DNA of 64,000 nucleotides from Prevotella sp. P6B1 (GCF_000702825.1 NZ_JNKF01000014.1:186001-250000), one strand, 5' to 3'. Shown: positions 50,867-63,363, numbered from the stretch's first letter. Notes: generated by a model not told the origin, from the letters alone. Numbers and translations: made by a program.

Positions 50867-52606
50867 ATGAAACCTATACATTATTATATATTAGCCGCAG
50901 CATTAGGGGTTAGCACCCTGACAGGCTGCACCGATTTGGACGAGACGCTTTACGACCAGGTGGGTACACAGAACTATTATAACACGAAAAACGATGTCGT
51001 CCGCGCTACGTTCCGCCCCTTTGAACATGCATTTTGGAGCATCCAGAGCCGCCATGTACTGAACGAGCTTACAGCCGACCAGCTCATTACTCCCACGCGC
51101 GACGGTTGGTGGGATGACGGTGGCAAGTGGCGTCGCCTGCACTACCATGAGTGGGATGTGGAAGACGGCGGTGATGCCCAGTCAGAATGGAATGGCTGTT
51201 TCCAAGGCATCATGCAGTGCAATTACGTCATTGAGGACCTTGACCAGCTTGATGCCTCCCGCTTCGGATTCTCCACTGCCGAGTTTGACAACCTGAAAGC
51301 TCAGTGCCGTGTGCTTCGTGCCTGGTTCTATATTCGTCTTTTAGACGGTTTCCGTAATGTGCCTCTGGCCATTAGCTTCAACGACGTAAGCAAGAATACC
51401 GAGACGCAGGTGGAGCCGCGCGTCATTTTCGACTTTATCGAAAACGACCTGAAAGAGTGTCTGCCCCTGCTGGCAGAAAAGTCGTCATTAGGAGGCAACG
51501 CCTCACTTCAGGGCCAGTGGACCAAGGCAGGTGCCGCAGCACTGCTGGTGCGCCTCTATCTGAATGCGCAAGTCTATATCGGCGAGGACCGCTATGCCGA
51601 CTGCGCCAAGGTGGCACAGGACATCATTGATGGGGTGTACGGCAAATATGCTGTTGCCGACCGCTGGGATGCTGCATTCGACTGGAACAATGAAGAGTGT
51701 GACGAGGTCATCTTTGGCTTCCCCGGTGCTCCAGGTTATAGCTATTGGCACTATCAGGGCGACACCTATTGGTGGACAACACCTGCTCGCGCACGTTATT
51801 ACCTGAACGACTCGAAGTGCAAGGCCGGCGACCACAATACCAAGTATGCCGCCTCGCCCAGCTATGCACCTAACGGCACGCTCTACACCTACGAGTTGGG
51901 TATGCCCATCGAGAAGTTCCGTAAATACGACGGCGATGTGCGCATGAAGCTCTATAAGAACCTGGGCAACAGCACCCGTGAGGGAATGTTCTTCTACGGC
52001 TATCTGGAGTACACCGACGAGAGTGGTGCTACCCGGCGGGTAAAGGCTCCCGAAGTGGACTATGAACTCTACATCCGCGATGCCGTGGGCAAGTTCCAAG
52101 GTCTCGACCCCAACCGCTGGCTCACAGCCACCAGCAGTACCCTGCGCGACGGTGACCACAACTCTGGCTGGCATTTTGCCAAGTATCCGTTCTATAGCGA
52201 TGACGATGCTCACCAGATGGAGAGTGACTACACCGAAATTCGTCTGCCTGAGATTATCTACTCGCTGGCTGAGTGCAAACTGCGCGAAGGCAAAAAGGCT
52301 GAGGCTGCCCGCCTGCTGAACAGTGTGCGCAAGCGTAACTATCCGGCAGACAAACAGGCCAATGCGCTCTATGCTCCCGAGGGGAGTGCCAACCTTGACA
52401 TGCAGGAAATGCTTGACGAGTGGGGACGCGAGTTCTTTGCCGAGAGCCGCCGACGCATCGACCTTATCCGCTATGGGAAATTCAGCACCAGCTCCTGGTG
52501 GGACAAGACGGCCGACGCTGACCGCCACACAGAGGTTTTCCCCATTATGCGCCCCATACTGAATGCCAACCCGAAGTTGGTGCAGAATCCTGGATATAAT
52601 AATTGA
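50867..52606 (+). CDS. SusD/RagB-type glycan-binding lipoprotein
   Basis: Surface lipoprotein that caps SusC. Lipobox STLTGC with Cys near residue 21, followed by TDLDE, an acidic stretch like the Bacteroidota lipoprotein export signal. TPR-type helices (CRVLRAWFYIRLLDGFRNVP, AAALLVRLYLNAQVY) and the C-terminal RagB block (EIRLPEIIYSLAECKLREGK, EFFAESRRRIDLIRYGKF) are clear. 579 residues, complete. Confidence 0.95.
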   Translation: MKPIHYYILAAALGVSTLTGCTDLDETLYDQVGTQNYYNTKNDVVRATFRPFEHAFWSIQSRHVLNELTADQLITPTRDGWWDDGGKWRRLHYHEWDVEDGGDAQSEWNGCFQGIMQCNYVIEDLDQLDASRFGFSTAEFDNLKAQCRVLRAWFYIRLLDGFRNVPLAISFNDVSKNTETQVEPRVIFDFIENDLKECLPLLAEKSSLGGNASLQGQWTKAGAAALLVRLYLNAQVYIGEDRYADCAKVAQDIIDGVYGKYAVADRWDAAFDWNNEECDEVIFGFPGAPGYSYWHYQGDTYWWTTPARARYYLNDSKCKAGDHNTKYAASPSYAPNGTLYTYELGMPIEKFRKYDGDVRMKLYKNLGNSTREGMFFYGYLEYTDESGATRRVKAPEVDYELYIRDAVGKFQGLDPNRWLTATSSTLRDGDHNSGWHFAKYPFYSDDDAHQMESDYTEIRLPEIIYSLAECKLREGKKAEAARLLNSVRKRNYPADKQANALYAPEGSANLDMQEMLDEWGREFFAESRRRIDLIRYGKFSTSSWWDKTADADRHTEVFPIMRPILNANPKLVQNPGYNN

Positions 52607-52637
52607 GAATTGAGAATTTATAATTGATAATTAAGCT

Positions 52638-54164
52638 ATGAAACTGAATCATTTATTTTCCGCTCTACTCGGCATCATGCTGACAGTGGGTTTCACGGCA
52701 TGTGAGGGTGAAAAGGACCTGAACATCATTGAGGGGGAGTTGCCCATCAAGACCGGCACACTCTATATGGTAGGCGATGCAACGCCCAACGGTTGGGACA
52801 TTGGCAACCCAACGGCACTGCAGGCTTCCGCTGACGATGCGCTGACGTTCACCTGGGAGGGCGAGCTACGCACTGGCGAACTGAAACTTTGTCTCACTAC
52901 AGGTAGCTGGGATGCGCCTTTCATCCGCCCGGAGGTAAACGGCACTGAGATTGGCAAGACGGACATCAGCAATGCCAAGTTTGCCATGCACGCCGGCGAC
53001 CCCGACGACAAATGGCGCGTGGCTGCTGCCGGCACTTATCGCCTGACATTCGACCTGCGCAACTGGACCATGTCGACAGCATTCCTGGCTGAACCAGAAG
53101 CACCTTCGAAAGAGCCTATTCTGGCTGAGAATGTCTTTATGGTGGGCGACGCCACACCTGCCGGATGGAACATCGACGCACCGACACAGCTGACCCGTCA
53201 GAGCCAATACATCTTTATATATGAGGGCACCCTCGCAGCAGGCGAAATGAAGGCCTACACTCAGAGCGGTGACTGGGGAGCCCCGGCCATCCGTCCCACC
53301 TTCGGCGGCTGCAAGATTGGCCGCAGTGGTGTGGAGAGTGCAGACTTCATCTACACGACAGGCCCCGATGACAAATGGCAGATAGAAGAGGCCGGACAGT
53401 ACCGCCTGACTTTCGACCTGGAGCACTACACGCTGGCGGCAGAGTATCTGGGTGAGATACCCGCTCAGACGAACACCCCCATTGAGGCGGAGGCTGTCTA
53501 CATTGTGGGCGATGCCACACCAAACGGGTGGAGCATTGACGCCCCGACGCAGCTCACCAAGCAGTCGCAGTACATCTTCGTCTATGAGGGCGAGCTGGTT
53601 CCCGGCGAGCTGAAGGCCTGCACACAGACAGGCGACTGGGGCGTGCCCTTCATCCGTCCCACCTTTGGTGGCTGCAAAATTAGCCTCAGTGGTGTGGAGA
53701 ACGCAGAGTTCACCTTCACCGCCAACCCCGATGACAAGTGGCAGGTGACCGAGGCCGGACAGTATCGCCTGACCTTCGACCTGGAGCATTATACACTAAA
53801 GGCTGAAGCGCTCAGCATCAAGCAACCCCTTGAGGCAGAGGCCGTCTACATTGTAGGCGATGCCACGCCCAATGGCTGGAGCATCGACTCGCCGACGCAG
53901 CTCACGAAGCAGTCGCAGTATGTCTTTGTCTATGAAGGTCATCTGACATCAGGTGAACTAAAGGCCTGCATACAGACGGGCAGCTGGGATGTGCCCTTTA
54001 TCCGTCCTGCGTATGCCAATTGTAAGGTGACCAAATCTGGCGTGGAAAGTCCTGATTTCGTATTCACCACAGGTCCGGACGACAAGTGGAGAGTGGATGA
54101 GGAAGCCGACTACCGCCTGACCTTTGACCTGGAACATTGGACCCTCAAAGTAGAATCATTATAA
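52638..54164 (+). CDS. SusE/SusF-like surface glycan-binding lipoprotein with four tandem domains
   Basis: Signal peptide with lipobox GFTAC (Cys 22) then EGEKD. Four homologous beta-sandwich domains lie at about 41-148, 165-268, 286-390 and 401-506. Each has VGDATPxGW near its start, W[DN]-x-P, PDDKW and YRLTFDL; domains three and four are nearly identical. These match the starch-binding CBM layout of SusE/SusF (VGDATPAGW type), which contact glycans through exposed tryptophans. Probably binds alpha-glucan at the cell surface and hands it to SusC/SusD. The near-identical repeats hint at recent internal duplication. Confidence 0.88.
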   Translation: MKLNHLFSALLGIMLTVGFTACEGEKDLNIIEGELPIKTGTLYMVGDATPNGWDIGNPTALQASADDALTFTWEGELRTGELKLCLTTGSWDAPFIRPEVNGTEIGKTDISNAKFAMHAGDPDDKWRVAAAGTYRLTFDLRNWTMSTAFLAEPEAPSKEPILAENVFMVGDATPAGWNIDAPTQLTRQSQYIFIYEGTLAAGEMKAYTQSGDWGAPAIRPTFGGCKIGRSGVESADFIYTTGPDDKWQIEEAGQYRLTFDLEHYTLAAEYLGEIPAQTNTPIEAEAVYIVGDATPNGWSIDAPTQLTKQSQYIFVYEGELVPGELKACTQTGDWGVPFIRPTFGGCKISLSGVENAEFTFTANPDDKWQVTEAGQYRLTFDLEHYTLKAEALSIKQPLEAEAVYIVGDATPNGWSIDSPTQLTKQSQYVFVYEGHLTSGELKACIQTGSWDVPFIRPAYANCKVTKSGVESPDFVFTTGPDDKWRVDEEADYRLTFDLEHWTLKVESL

Positions 54165-54182
54165 AAACCAAAACAAGCAACA

Positions 54183-57771
<3,589 letters not shown>

Positions 57772-57881
57772 AATGATTGTTTTCATTCATACATTTAGGT
57801 TAGTTATAGTTAGTAATTGTAAGTTGGAAGACACGATGTTTTCGTAATATCGTGCCTTCTCGTTTAAAAATAGGAAAGAAA

Positions 57882-58874
57882 ATGCAACAAGATATATATG
57901 TAATCGGTCTGGACTTGGGTGGTACAAACTCTGTGTTCGGCATCGTGGATGCCCGTGGTGAAATCAAGGCGACAACAGCTATCAAGACAGGTGGCTACAG
58001 CAGGGTGGAGGATTATGTCAAGGCTTCTGTCGAGGCCCTGCAGCCCATCATCGAACAGGTGGGCGGCATGGAGCGTATCAAGGCGATGGGCATCGGAGCA
58101 CCTAACGGCAACTATTACAAGGGAACGATAGAGATGGCACCCAATCTGCCATGGGCGCACGACTCTGTCGTACCCTTGGCTGACCTGTTCAGCGACGCAT
58201 TGGGTATCCCCGTGGCACTCACCAACGATGCCAACGCAGCGGCTATCGGTGAGATGACTTACGGTGTGGCGCGAGGTATGAAAGACTTTATCGTCATTAC
58301 CCTCGGTACTGGTGTCGGCTCTGGCATCGTAACGGGTGGCCATCTGCTCTATGGCTCCGACGGGTTTGCGGGAGAGTTGGGTCATGTGACGATGGTACGC
58401 GGTGAGGAAGGTAGATTGTGCGGTTGCGGTCGGAAAGGTTGCCTGGAGTGTTACTGCTCAGCAACAGGTGTGGCCCGTACAGCACGCGAATTGTTGGCAA
58501 AGAGCGACCGTCCTTCACTCTTACGCGAGATGAATCCCGAAGACATCACGTCACTTGATGTCAGCATTGCCGCAGGGAAAGGTGATGCGCTGGCCAGGGA
58601 AATCTATGACTTCACAGGCAAGATGCTCGGTGAAGCCTGTGCTGATTTTGCGGCCTTCTCCAGCCCCGAAGCCTTCATCTTCTTCGGTGGCATGACCAGG
58701 GCTGGCGATCTGATTATGAAGCCTATTAAGGAGGCTTACGACCGCCATGTACTCCCCATCTTCCGTGGCAAGGCTCAGTTTCTCATCAGTGGTCTCGACG
58801 GTGCCTCTGCCGCTGTTCTCGGTGCCTCTGCCGTAGGGTGGGATGTCGTTGCTTCAATCGAAAAGAGAGACTGA
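57882..58874 (+). CDS. ROK family sugar kinase (probable glucokinase)
   Basis: 330 residues from ATG 57882 (MQQDIYVIGLDLGGTNSVFG), preceded by AGGAAAG. Phosphate loop DLGGTN, GIGAPNGNY, catalytic Asp in LTNDANAAAIGE, ATP loop ITLGTGVGSGIV, the ROK zinc motif GELGHVTM...CGCGRKGCLECYCS, and FFGGMTRAGDL. Would phosphorylate glucose released by GH97 in the cytosol. Last gene of the PUL operon, followed by a strong terminator. An in-frame GTG at 57852 has no ribosome site and is rejected. Confidence 0.9.
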   Translation: MQQDIYVIGLDLGGTNSVFGIVDARGEIKATTAIKTGGYSRVEDYVKASVEALQPIIEQVGGMERIKAMGIGAPNGNYYKGTIEMAPNLPWAHDSVVPLADLFSDALGIPVALTNDANAAAIGEMTYGVARGMKDFIVITLGTGVGSGIVTGGHLLYGSDGFAGELGHVTMVRGEEGRLCGCGRKGCLECYCSATGVARTARELLAKSDRPSLLREMNPEDITSLDVSIAAGKGDALAREIYDFTGKMLGEACADFAAFSSPEAFIFFGGMTRAGDLIMKPIKEAYDRHVLPIFRGKAQFLISGLDGASAAVLGASAVGWDVVASIEKRD

Positions 58875-58907
58875 TAGGTCTTGTTACATGGAAAGTTTTA
58901 TTACAAG

Positions 58908-58938
58908 GAGATGTGATTTCTATTATCACATCTCTTTT
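58908..58938 (+). terminator. Terminator of the PUL operon
   Basis: GAGATGTGAT and ATCACATCTC, perfect 10-bp arms, 7-nt loop, followed by TTTTT. Confidence 0.92.
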
Positions 58939-59121
58939 TGGCTGGCTTATATTTTTTCTAAAAGATTATGATATCAGCTTTCCCCCTTAATAGTATGAAT
59001 GATTTTAGAAGATTCTCGCGTGAATGAAGGTTAAATACGTTAAATCTTGCCCTTTAAAACCACAAATAATAACTCCGCTGTCACTTTTCTATCATTTAAC
59101 GCTCAACTCACTGATTATCAA
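58939..59121. other. Non-coding right end of element B
   Basis: AT-rich, no ORF with plausible start or composition. It leads directly into the inverted end sequence at 59122. Confidence 0.6.
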
Positions 59122-59135
59122 CGTTTAATATATAC
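59122..59135 (+). repeat. Right end of element B
   Basis: CGTTTAATATATAC, imperfect inverted copy of GTATGTATCTAAACG at 33481-33495. Immediately after it the BspA-like reading frame resumes at GAT-GGT-TGC. Confidence 0.62.
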
Positions 59136-59948
59136 GATGGTTGCAGTAATCTTGTTTCCGTTTCGTTAGGAAGAGGTGTAGAAGTAATTAACGATTATGT
59201 ATTTGACGAATGTGTAAGTCTGAAAAAAGTGATTATACCAAGCAATGTAACAACCATTGGCGAAGCTGCTTTTAGTAATTGTTCGGGGTTAGACACTCTT
59301 GTTTTCGAGGACAGTGAAACACCGCTGGTTATAAAGTATAAGGAACGAAATGAATCTGACATTGTTGCGAGAATTTATGGACCATCAAATTGGTATTTTG
59401 GTAGAGATTGCCAAATGAAGAATGTACTTAATTATTGGCAAAATTTGAAGAATTTGTCAATAGGTAAAAAAGTAAAAAATCAAACATTTTCTTATTGTAA
59501 TATTCTTGAAAACATATATTGTATGACAGATTCTCCAGAATTAGTCGCCTGCAATTTTAGTTCAGGAACATATGTAAATGCCCACCTTTATGTTCCAACT
59601 GGAACCATAAATAAATACAAGGCAGCAGAAGGTTGGAAGAACTTCTTCAATATTCAGGAAATGGATGTAAAAGACATGTGGAATGGTAACATTCAACCTA
59701 CGAACGGTGATGAGAATGGCATTAACCCAGTTAGAGTAAATGCCGTCCTAATTCAAAGTAACAATGGCATACTGAATATTTCAGGTGCAGACGATGGAAC
59801 CTGCATCGAAATCTATACAACATCAGGTATCATTGTCGGCTCTGCTATAGCTTCCAGTTCAGCAACTGCTATTAATACCGGTCTAAAGAATGGTGAAATC
59901 GCTATCGTTAGAATCGGCAACAAGTCAGTAAAGGTTATGATGAGGTAA
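59136..59948 (+). pseudogene. BspA-like leucine-rich repeat protein, C-terminal part
   Basis: The frame is open from the element junction: DGCSNLVSVSLGRGVEVIND, YVFDECVSLKKVIIPSNVTT, IGEAAFSNCSGLDTL continue the LRR_5 repeats of 33019-33477. A non-repeat region follows, with a short YVPTGTINKYKAAEGWKNFF block (typical BspA end). The last 70 residues (IEIYTTSGIIVGSAI...GEIAIVRIGNKSVKVMMR) look like a type IX secretion C-terminal domain. A start could be drawn at GTG 59229, but no signal peptide would remain, so it is the displaced half of the split gene. Confidence 0.84.
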
Positions 59949-60040
59949 ACGCATCAATACTAAACAAAAGAACGGTAATCTTGTGCCAATATCCTTGGCA
60001 GATGATTCCCGTTCTCAACAATACTCCTCACCTCCAAAAC

Positions 60041-60289
60041 TCACTTCCTCATCAGCTTGGCATACCACTCTTCGTCTGGATGGAATCCGAAGAAGGCTTT
60101 TCCATCACCACCTAAATCCCAAGAACGCATTACCTCGAAGGACTTGAAGGGAAGAAGATGATCATTACCCTGATGTAATAACACATGCGCCTTCCGGCGG
60201 AACTTGCGGCTACTTGCCTGCTTTCCTTTCTTCTGCGACTTACAGCAACACCATGTACTTCCAGGCATTCGTTTTCTACTTCTACTCAT
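60041..60289 (-). CDS. Conserved small basic protein of unknown function
   Basis: 82 residues from ATG 60289: MSRSRKRMPGSTWCCCKSQK, a lysine/arginine-rich middle (RKFRRKAHVLLHQG) and WDLGGDGKAFFGFHPDEEWY near the end. I recall similar proteins as hypotheticals in Bacteroides and Prevotella genomes; the PGSTxCCCKSxKKGKQ pattern and the WDxGGDGK motif seem conserved. Three adjacent cysteines could bind metal. It sits in element A between the BspA fragment and the HigBA pair. Function unknown. Confidence 0.6.
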   Translation of the reverse strand: MSRSRKRMPGSTWCCCKSQKKGKQASSRKFRRKAHVLLHQGNDHLLPFKSFEVMRSWDLGGDGKAFFGFHPDEEWYAKLMRK

Positions 60290-60412
60290 TGTCTCGTAAA
60301 TGTTATGAGGCGACACGGATTTCTGTCTCATGCCGTCTCGGTTAAACATTACGAGGCTGTATTCTTAAGAATGTTCATAATCGTATTCCTTTCCCTTTAG
60401 GTTTCCTTTTGC

Positions 60413-60775
60413 TTAATATCCCAACATAGCGGCAGGTGTTATCCCTAAAGTGACACAAAGTAGACGGGCTATCTTCAGCGTTGGCTCTGCCCTACCTGAA
60501 ACATAGTCGCTTATGCGTGAAGGACTGACCCCAATCTCTGAAGCCAATTGTTTCTGGCTCATCTTCTTCTCATCCAGAGAAAGTTGTATCAGCTGGGCAA
60601 CGGTAGGTTTGCCAATGGGATAGTGCTCCTTTTCGTAGTCTATGACGACATCTGACATCATTGTCAACTCTACTGCATTTCGGTCATTGGAAGGCGTGTT
60701 GTCATCCACTACCGGCAACAGTTCCTCAATCCTTGCCAATGCGAACTCGTATTGTTCTTTAGTAATCCTTGCCAT
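60413..60775 (-). CDS. HigA-like antitoxin (XRE family)
   Basis: 120 residues with an N-terminal Glu-rich segment and a C-terminal Cro/C1 helix-turn-helix: SQKQLASEIGVSPSRISDYV, SGRAEPTLKIARLLCVTLGI. Typical of HigA antitoxins encoded downstream of the HigB toxin. It would bind and neutralise HigB and repress the operon. 17 bp separates the two genes. Confidence 0.85.
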   Translation of the reverse strand: MARITKEQYEFALARIEELLPVVDDNTPSNDRNAVELTMMSDVVIDYEKEHYPIGKPTVAQLIQLSLDEKKMSQKQLASEIGVSPSRISDYVSGRAEPTLKIARLLCVTLGITPAAMLGY

Positions 60776-60792
60776 ATTTGTACCTCCTTATA

Positions 60793-61092
60793 TTATATCG
60801 TTGAAACGTCAATCTTATCGTATTCACTATGTGTACCCACAAATCGAATGAATATATGCCCGATCGTGAACTTCACGACCACTACTAGACGATATTTATT
60901 GCCCCTGATGTCAAAGACATAATGCTGGTTCCCAACGTAGTCTGTTGTTGGGAAGTCTGCCTTTATGTCCGACAGGTTCTTCCACTCTGCCTTTTCCGCG
61001 ATATCATACCATCGTTCAAGTGCAGCCTGAGCGTCTCCATGTCCTTCTGAACTATAGAACTCAACTAATCGTCTATGTGATACAATTCTCAT
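60793..61092 (-). CDS. HigB-like mRNA interferase toxin
   Basis: 99 residues: MRIVSHRRLVEFYSSEGHGD, AQAALERWYDIAEKAEWKNL, FDIRGNKYRLVVVVKF, IFIRFVGTHSEYDKIDV. This is the RelE-fold HigB pattern, including the R-G-N-K-Y-R-L strand and the histidine in the final GTHxEYD block. Toxin-first order with HigA downstream is usual. Lies just inside the right attachment repeats, so it probably stabilises the island. Confidence 0.9.
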   Translation of the reverse strand: MRIVSHRRLVEFYSSEGHGDAQAALERWYDIAEKAEWKNLSDIKADFPTTDYVGNQHYVFDIRGNKYRLVVVVKFTIGHIFIRFVGTHSEYDKIDVSTI

Positions 61093-61100
61093 ATTCGGTG

Positions 61101-61130
61101 CAAAATTACATAATTATTTTGAATTTCAAA
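61101..61130 (-). promoter_or_regulatory. higBA promoter
   Basis: TAATTTTG on the minus strand (61108 to 61101) with TTTG (61130 to 61127) 18 bp upstream; 8 bp from the higB ATG, so the transcript is nearly leaderless. Confidence 0.6.
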
Positions 61131-61179
61131 AGAAAATCTATAATAATTTCTGATTTTTAGAACTTTTCTTCTGTTTTTC

Positions 61180-61210
61180 TTTGTTATTTCGTGATTATTA
61201 GTTATCTTTG
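61180..61210 (+). promoter_or_regulatory. Outward-facing promoter at the right end of the island
   Basis: TTTG (61180-61183), 19 bp, TATCTTTG (61203-61210). No ORF of note follows on the plus strand. The transcript would cross GCAGCAT/ATGCTGC (61351 and 61373) and the attachment repeats. Confidence 0.55.
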
Positions 61211-61376
61211 CACCGCATAATGCAAAACAGATGATGATACTCTTCTGAGTGAAGAGCGAGTTAAGTGGAAGACCTGTCAATGAACTAAAAGGATAAGAAC
61301 CACGAAATTCTATTTCCCAAAATTCATTTGTACGGTTTAAACTATAAAAAGCAGCATATCAACAAGATATAGATGC

Positions 61377-61408
61377 TGCGTGGGAAAGTAGATTTTGCGT
61401 GGGAAAGT
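61377..61408 (+). repeat. Right attachment repeats, two tandem copies
   Basis: Copy 1, TGCGTGGGAAAGTAG at 61377-61391, equals bases 4-18 of the mnmE-end repeat. Copy 2, TTTTGCGTGGGAAAGT at 61393-61408, equals its first 16 bases and is followed by GA, so it still spells F-C-V-G-K-stop. The two copies are 20 bp apart. Copy 2 is plausibly the original chromosomal mnmE end. Confidence 0.82.
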
Positions 61409-61462
61409 GATATGAGACTACGTTATATCAATTTGTCATTACCTGCACCTATTTCAAATTCG

Positions 61463-61684
61463 TCATTCTGTCGGTTTGATGATGACTCTGCGATAAGCGG
61501 GCAAGGCGTACTTGCTTTGGTCGTCGTTCCAATAGCAAAGCAGATACACCAGCGACTCCGTATCATCAGGTTCAAGATCCGGTTGTCCGATGTAAGTCAA
61601 GATCACCACACGAGGTTTCAGTTGTGCCTGCGCTCCCATTGTCAGAAGGCAGAGTAGCAGGAAAATAAGCAAGTTCTTTCTCAT
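61463..61684 (-). pseudogene. DUF1593/nucleoside-hydrolase-like protein, truncated after 70 residues
   Basis: Signal peptide MRKNLLIFLLLCLLTMGAQAQ, then LKPRVVILTYIGQPDLEPDD and TESLVYLLCYWNDDQ, which fits the first strand and Asp-rich loop of the cellulose-binding Sde182/DUF1593 nucleoside-hydrolase-like domain (KPRxxVxTDxxxDPDD). The frame ends after ALPAYRRVIIKPTE, while the family has several hundred residues. Start overlaps the stop of the GH35 gene (TGATG). Its signal peptide is very like that of the GH35 protein. Confidence 0.62.
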
Positions 61685-63363
61685 CAGTATCTGTATAATT
61701 TGAAATGTTGAATCTGGAATGCTCCTACGGGTATGCGCACATGACGACCTTGATGCGTCTGGTCGCCATTCAGATGACGGATGATGCGCTGTTTGCCATC
61801 AACGATCTCCACCTCCTCGCATTTCGCCAACCCGATGCGCTGCTGAAAGGTAACCACCACCCCACTGCCTATCACCAGATAATCCTCTTTACCCAGTCTT
61901 AGGATGATGCAAGCCGTCTCTGGCCATTCCGCCCCCTTTGCACCTGGTTCCCAACCCAGCGAATAACTATGCCTGATGGTGAAGCGGAAACCATCAGCAG
62001 TGACGATCTCAGCCTCTCGCTGTTCGTTGTCGAGCAGCACGGCATCCATATCCTTCGTGCCCTGTCGCTCAAGAATCAACGGCTCTGTCTGCCGCAACAG
62101 CTGATAGGATGCCACAAGCGGCGACCGCGATGTGCCTACGGCAGAGAAGGCATTGAGCTGATCATCCTGCGAGAGATCCATCTGCTTCCAGTCGTTAGCA
62201 TTAGAAACCGTTGTGAGCGGATAGTTCTCGATGCTGAACGGACAGAACCCCATCGCCCCATGATGCCCGAAGGCGTAGAGAGCATACATCGCGTCTTTAT
62301 CCTCCAGTCGTATCTCTGGCACGAAGAGCGGATTGTTGGGCTGGTGGTATTTTGCCAGCCACGACTTGATGCCCTTGTCGTAGATATCCACCCCCAGCAC
62401 ATCGATAGATGGAGCCCCACAATGCCACAGGTCGATGAGATGAGCCAACGGACCGCCCGACGGATATTGCCCAGGCTTCCGGTCGCGGCTGTTGAGAGCC
62501 ACATTAACGTACATTGGCAGATTGTAGATTTCACGTCCCGCCTTGGCTATCTGCTCCACATAGGTGGCGTAGGTCCACGTCTGGAAGATCTCCTCCGTAT
62601 AGATGTCATCCCCAAACAGCTGCGCCCAGTTGGCACCCGCTTTAGCCTGCGGCTGCAGTTTCTCTTTCAGATAAGGGTGCAGCGACTTCTGATGCCTCTT
62701 CAGATAGTCGGTCAGCTGCTTGGGCACAGCGCTCTGGTACAACCGCGTCGCATTCGCCGAATAGTCGCGCGGCACCTCAATCATACCGATCTCATTCTCC
62801 ACCTGCACCATGATCACCGTCTGCTCCAAAGCATCATGATCACGTAGATACGCCATCACATGACAGAAGGCACGCTTGTCGGCCTCCAGCACATTCTTAC
62901 TCAGCGAAGAAGCCTCCTCAACGGGCACCCCTTCAGACGTATGGGCACGAGGGAAGCGCTTCACGTCTCGCTTAAACCACTCTGGCGCATAGCAACTCAT
63001 CGAGTTTTTCCAAGCCCCAAACCACAACAGCACCACTTTCAGTTCGTTATGCCTTGCTTCGCTCAGAATCACGTCGAGCGTCCCCATGTCGAACTCACCT
63101 TCTTGGGGCTCAATCAACTCCCACGACACGGGAACGAGCACAGTGTTGAGTCCCATCTTGTGGAGATGCGAAAACGTACGCTTCACGTCCTCTGGCGTCG
63201 AGGCTGACGAGTTACCCAACTCACCACCAATCATCAGCATAGGCCTGTCGTTGACAACAATCCTAGCCGTACTATTATCACGATGCTCCAGGCGAGGCTG
63301 CCGTTGTGCCTGTGCTCCCATTGCCAGGATACAGAGCAGCAGGGAAATAAGCAAATTCTTCAT
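61684..63363 (-). CDS. Secreted GH35/DUF5597-type beta-galactosidase-like glycosidase
   Basis: 559 residues from ATG 63363 with signal peptide MKNLLISLLLCILAMGAQAQ. The barrel has MLMIGGELGNSSAS, MGLNTVLVPVSWELIEPQEG, and MVQVENEIGMIE, where the NE pair fits the clan GH-A acid/base. FVPEIRLEDKDAMYALYAFG follows, its Glu a likely nucleophile. The C-terminal sandwich matches the DUF5597 region (FRFTIRHSYSLGWEPG). Such enzymes act on beta-linked galactosides or related sugars in plant polysaccharide degradation. Starting at 63408 would add residues before a good signal peptide and cross the -7 box. Confidence 0.85.
   Translation of the reverse strand: MKNLLISLLLCILAMGAQAQRQPRLEHRDNSTARIVVNDRPMLMIGGELGNSSASTPEDVKRTFSHLHKMGLNTVLVPVSWELIEPQEGEFDMGTLDVILSEARHNELKVVLLWFGAWKNSMSCYAPEWFKRDVKRFPRAHTSEGVPVEEASSLSKNVLEADKRAFCHVMAYLRDHDALEQTVIMVQVENEIGMIEVPRDYSANATRLYQSAVPKQLTDYLKRHQKSLHPYLKEKLQPQAKAGANWAQLFGDDIYTEEIFQTWTYATYVEQIAKAGREIYNLPMYVNVALNSRDRKPGQYPSGGPLAHLIDLWHCGAPSIDVLGVDIYDKGIKSWLAKYHQPNNPLFVPEIRLEDKDAMYALYAFGHHGAMGFCPFSIENYPLTTVSNANDWKQMDLSQDDQLNAFSAVGTSRSPLVASYQLLRQTEPLILERQGTKDMDAVLLDNEQREAEIVTADGFRFTIRHSYSLGWEPGAKGAEWPETACIILRLGKEDYLVIGSGVVVTFQQRIGLAKCEEVEIVDGKQRIIRHLNGDQTHQGRHVRIPVGAFQIQHFKLYRY

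Noticed and set aside
57852-57881. GTG at 57852 as the ROK kinase start
   Set aside because: No ribosome site, and ATG 57882 is preceded by AGGAAAG and begins the conserved kinase N-terminus.
59229-59948. Independent gene starting at GTG 59229
   Set aside because: The frame is open upstream to the element junction and lacks a signal peptide; it is the displaced half of the split BspA-like gene.
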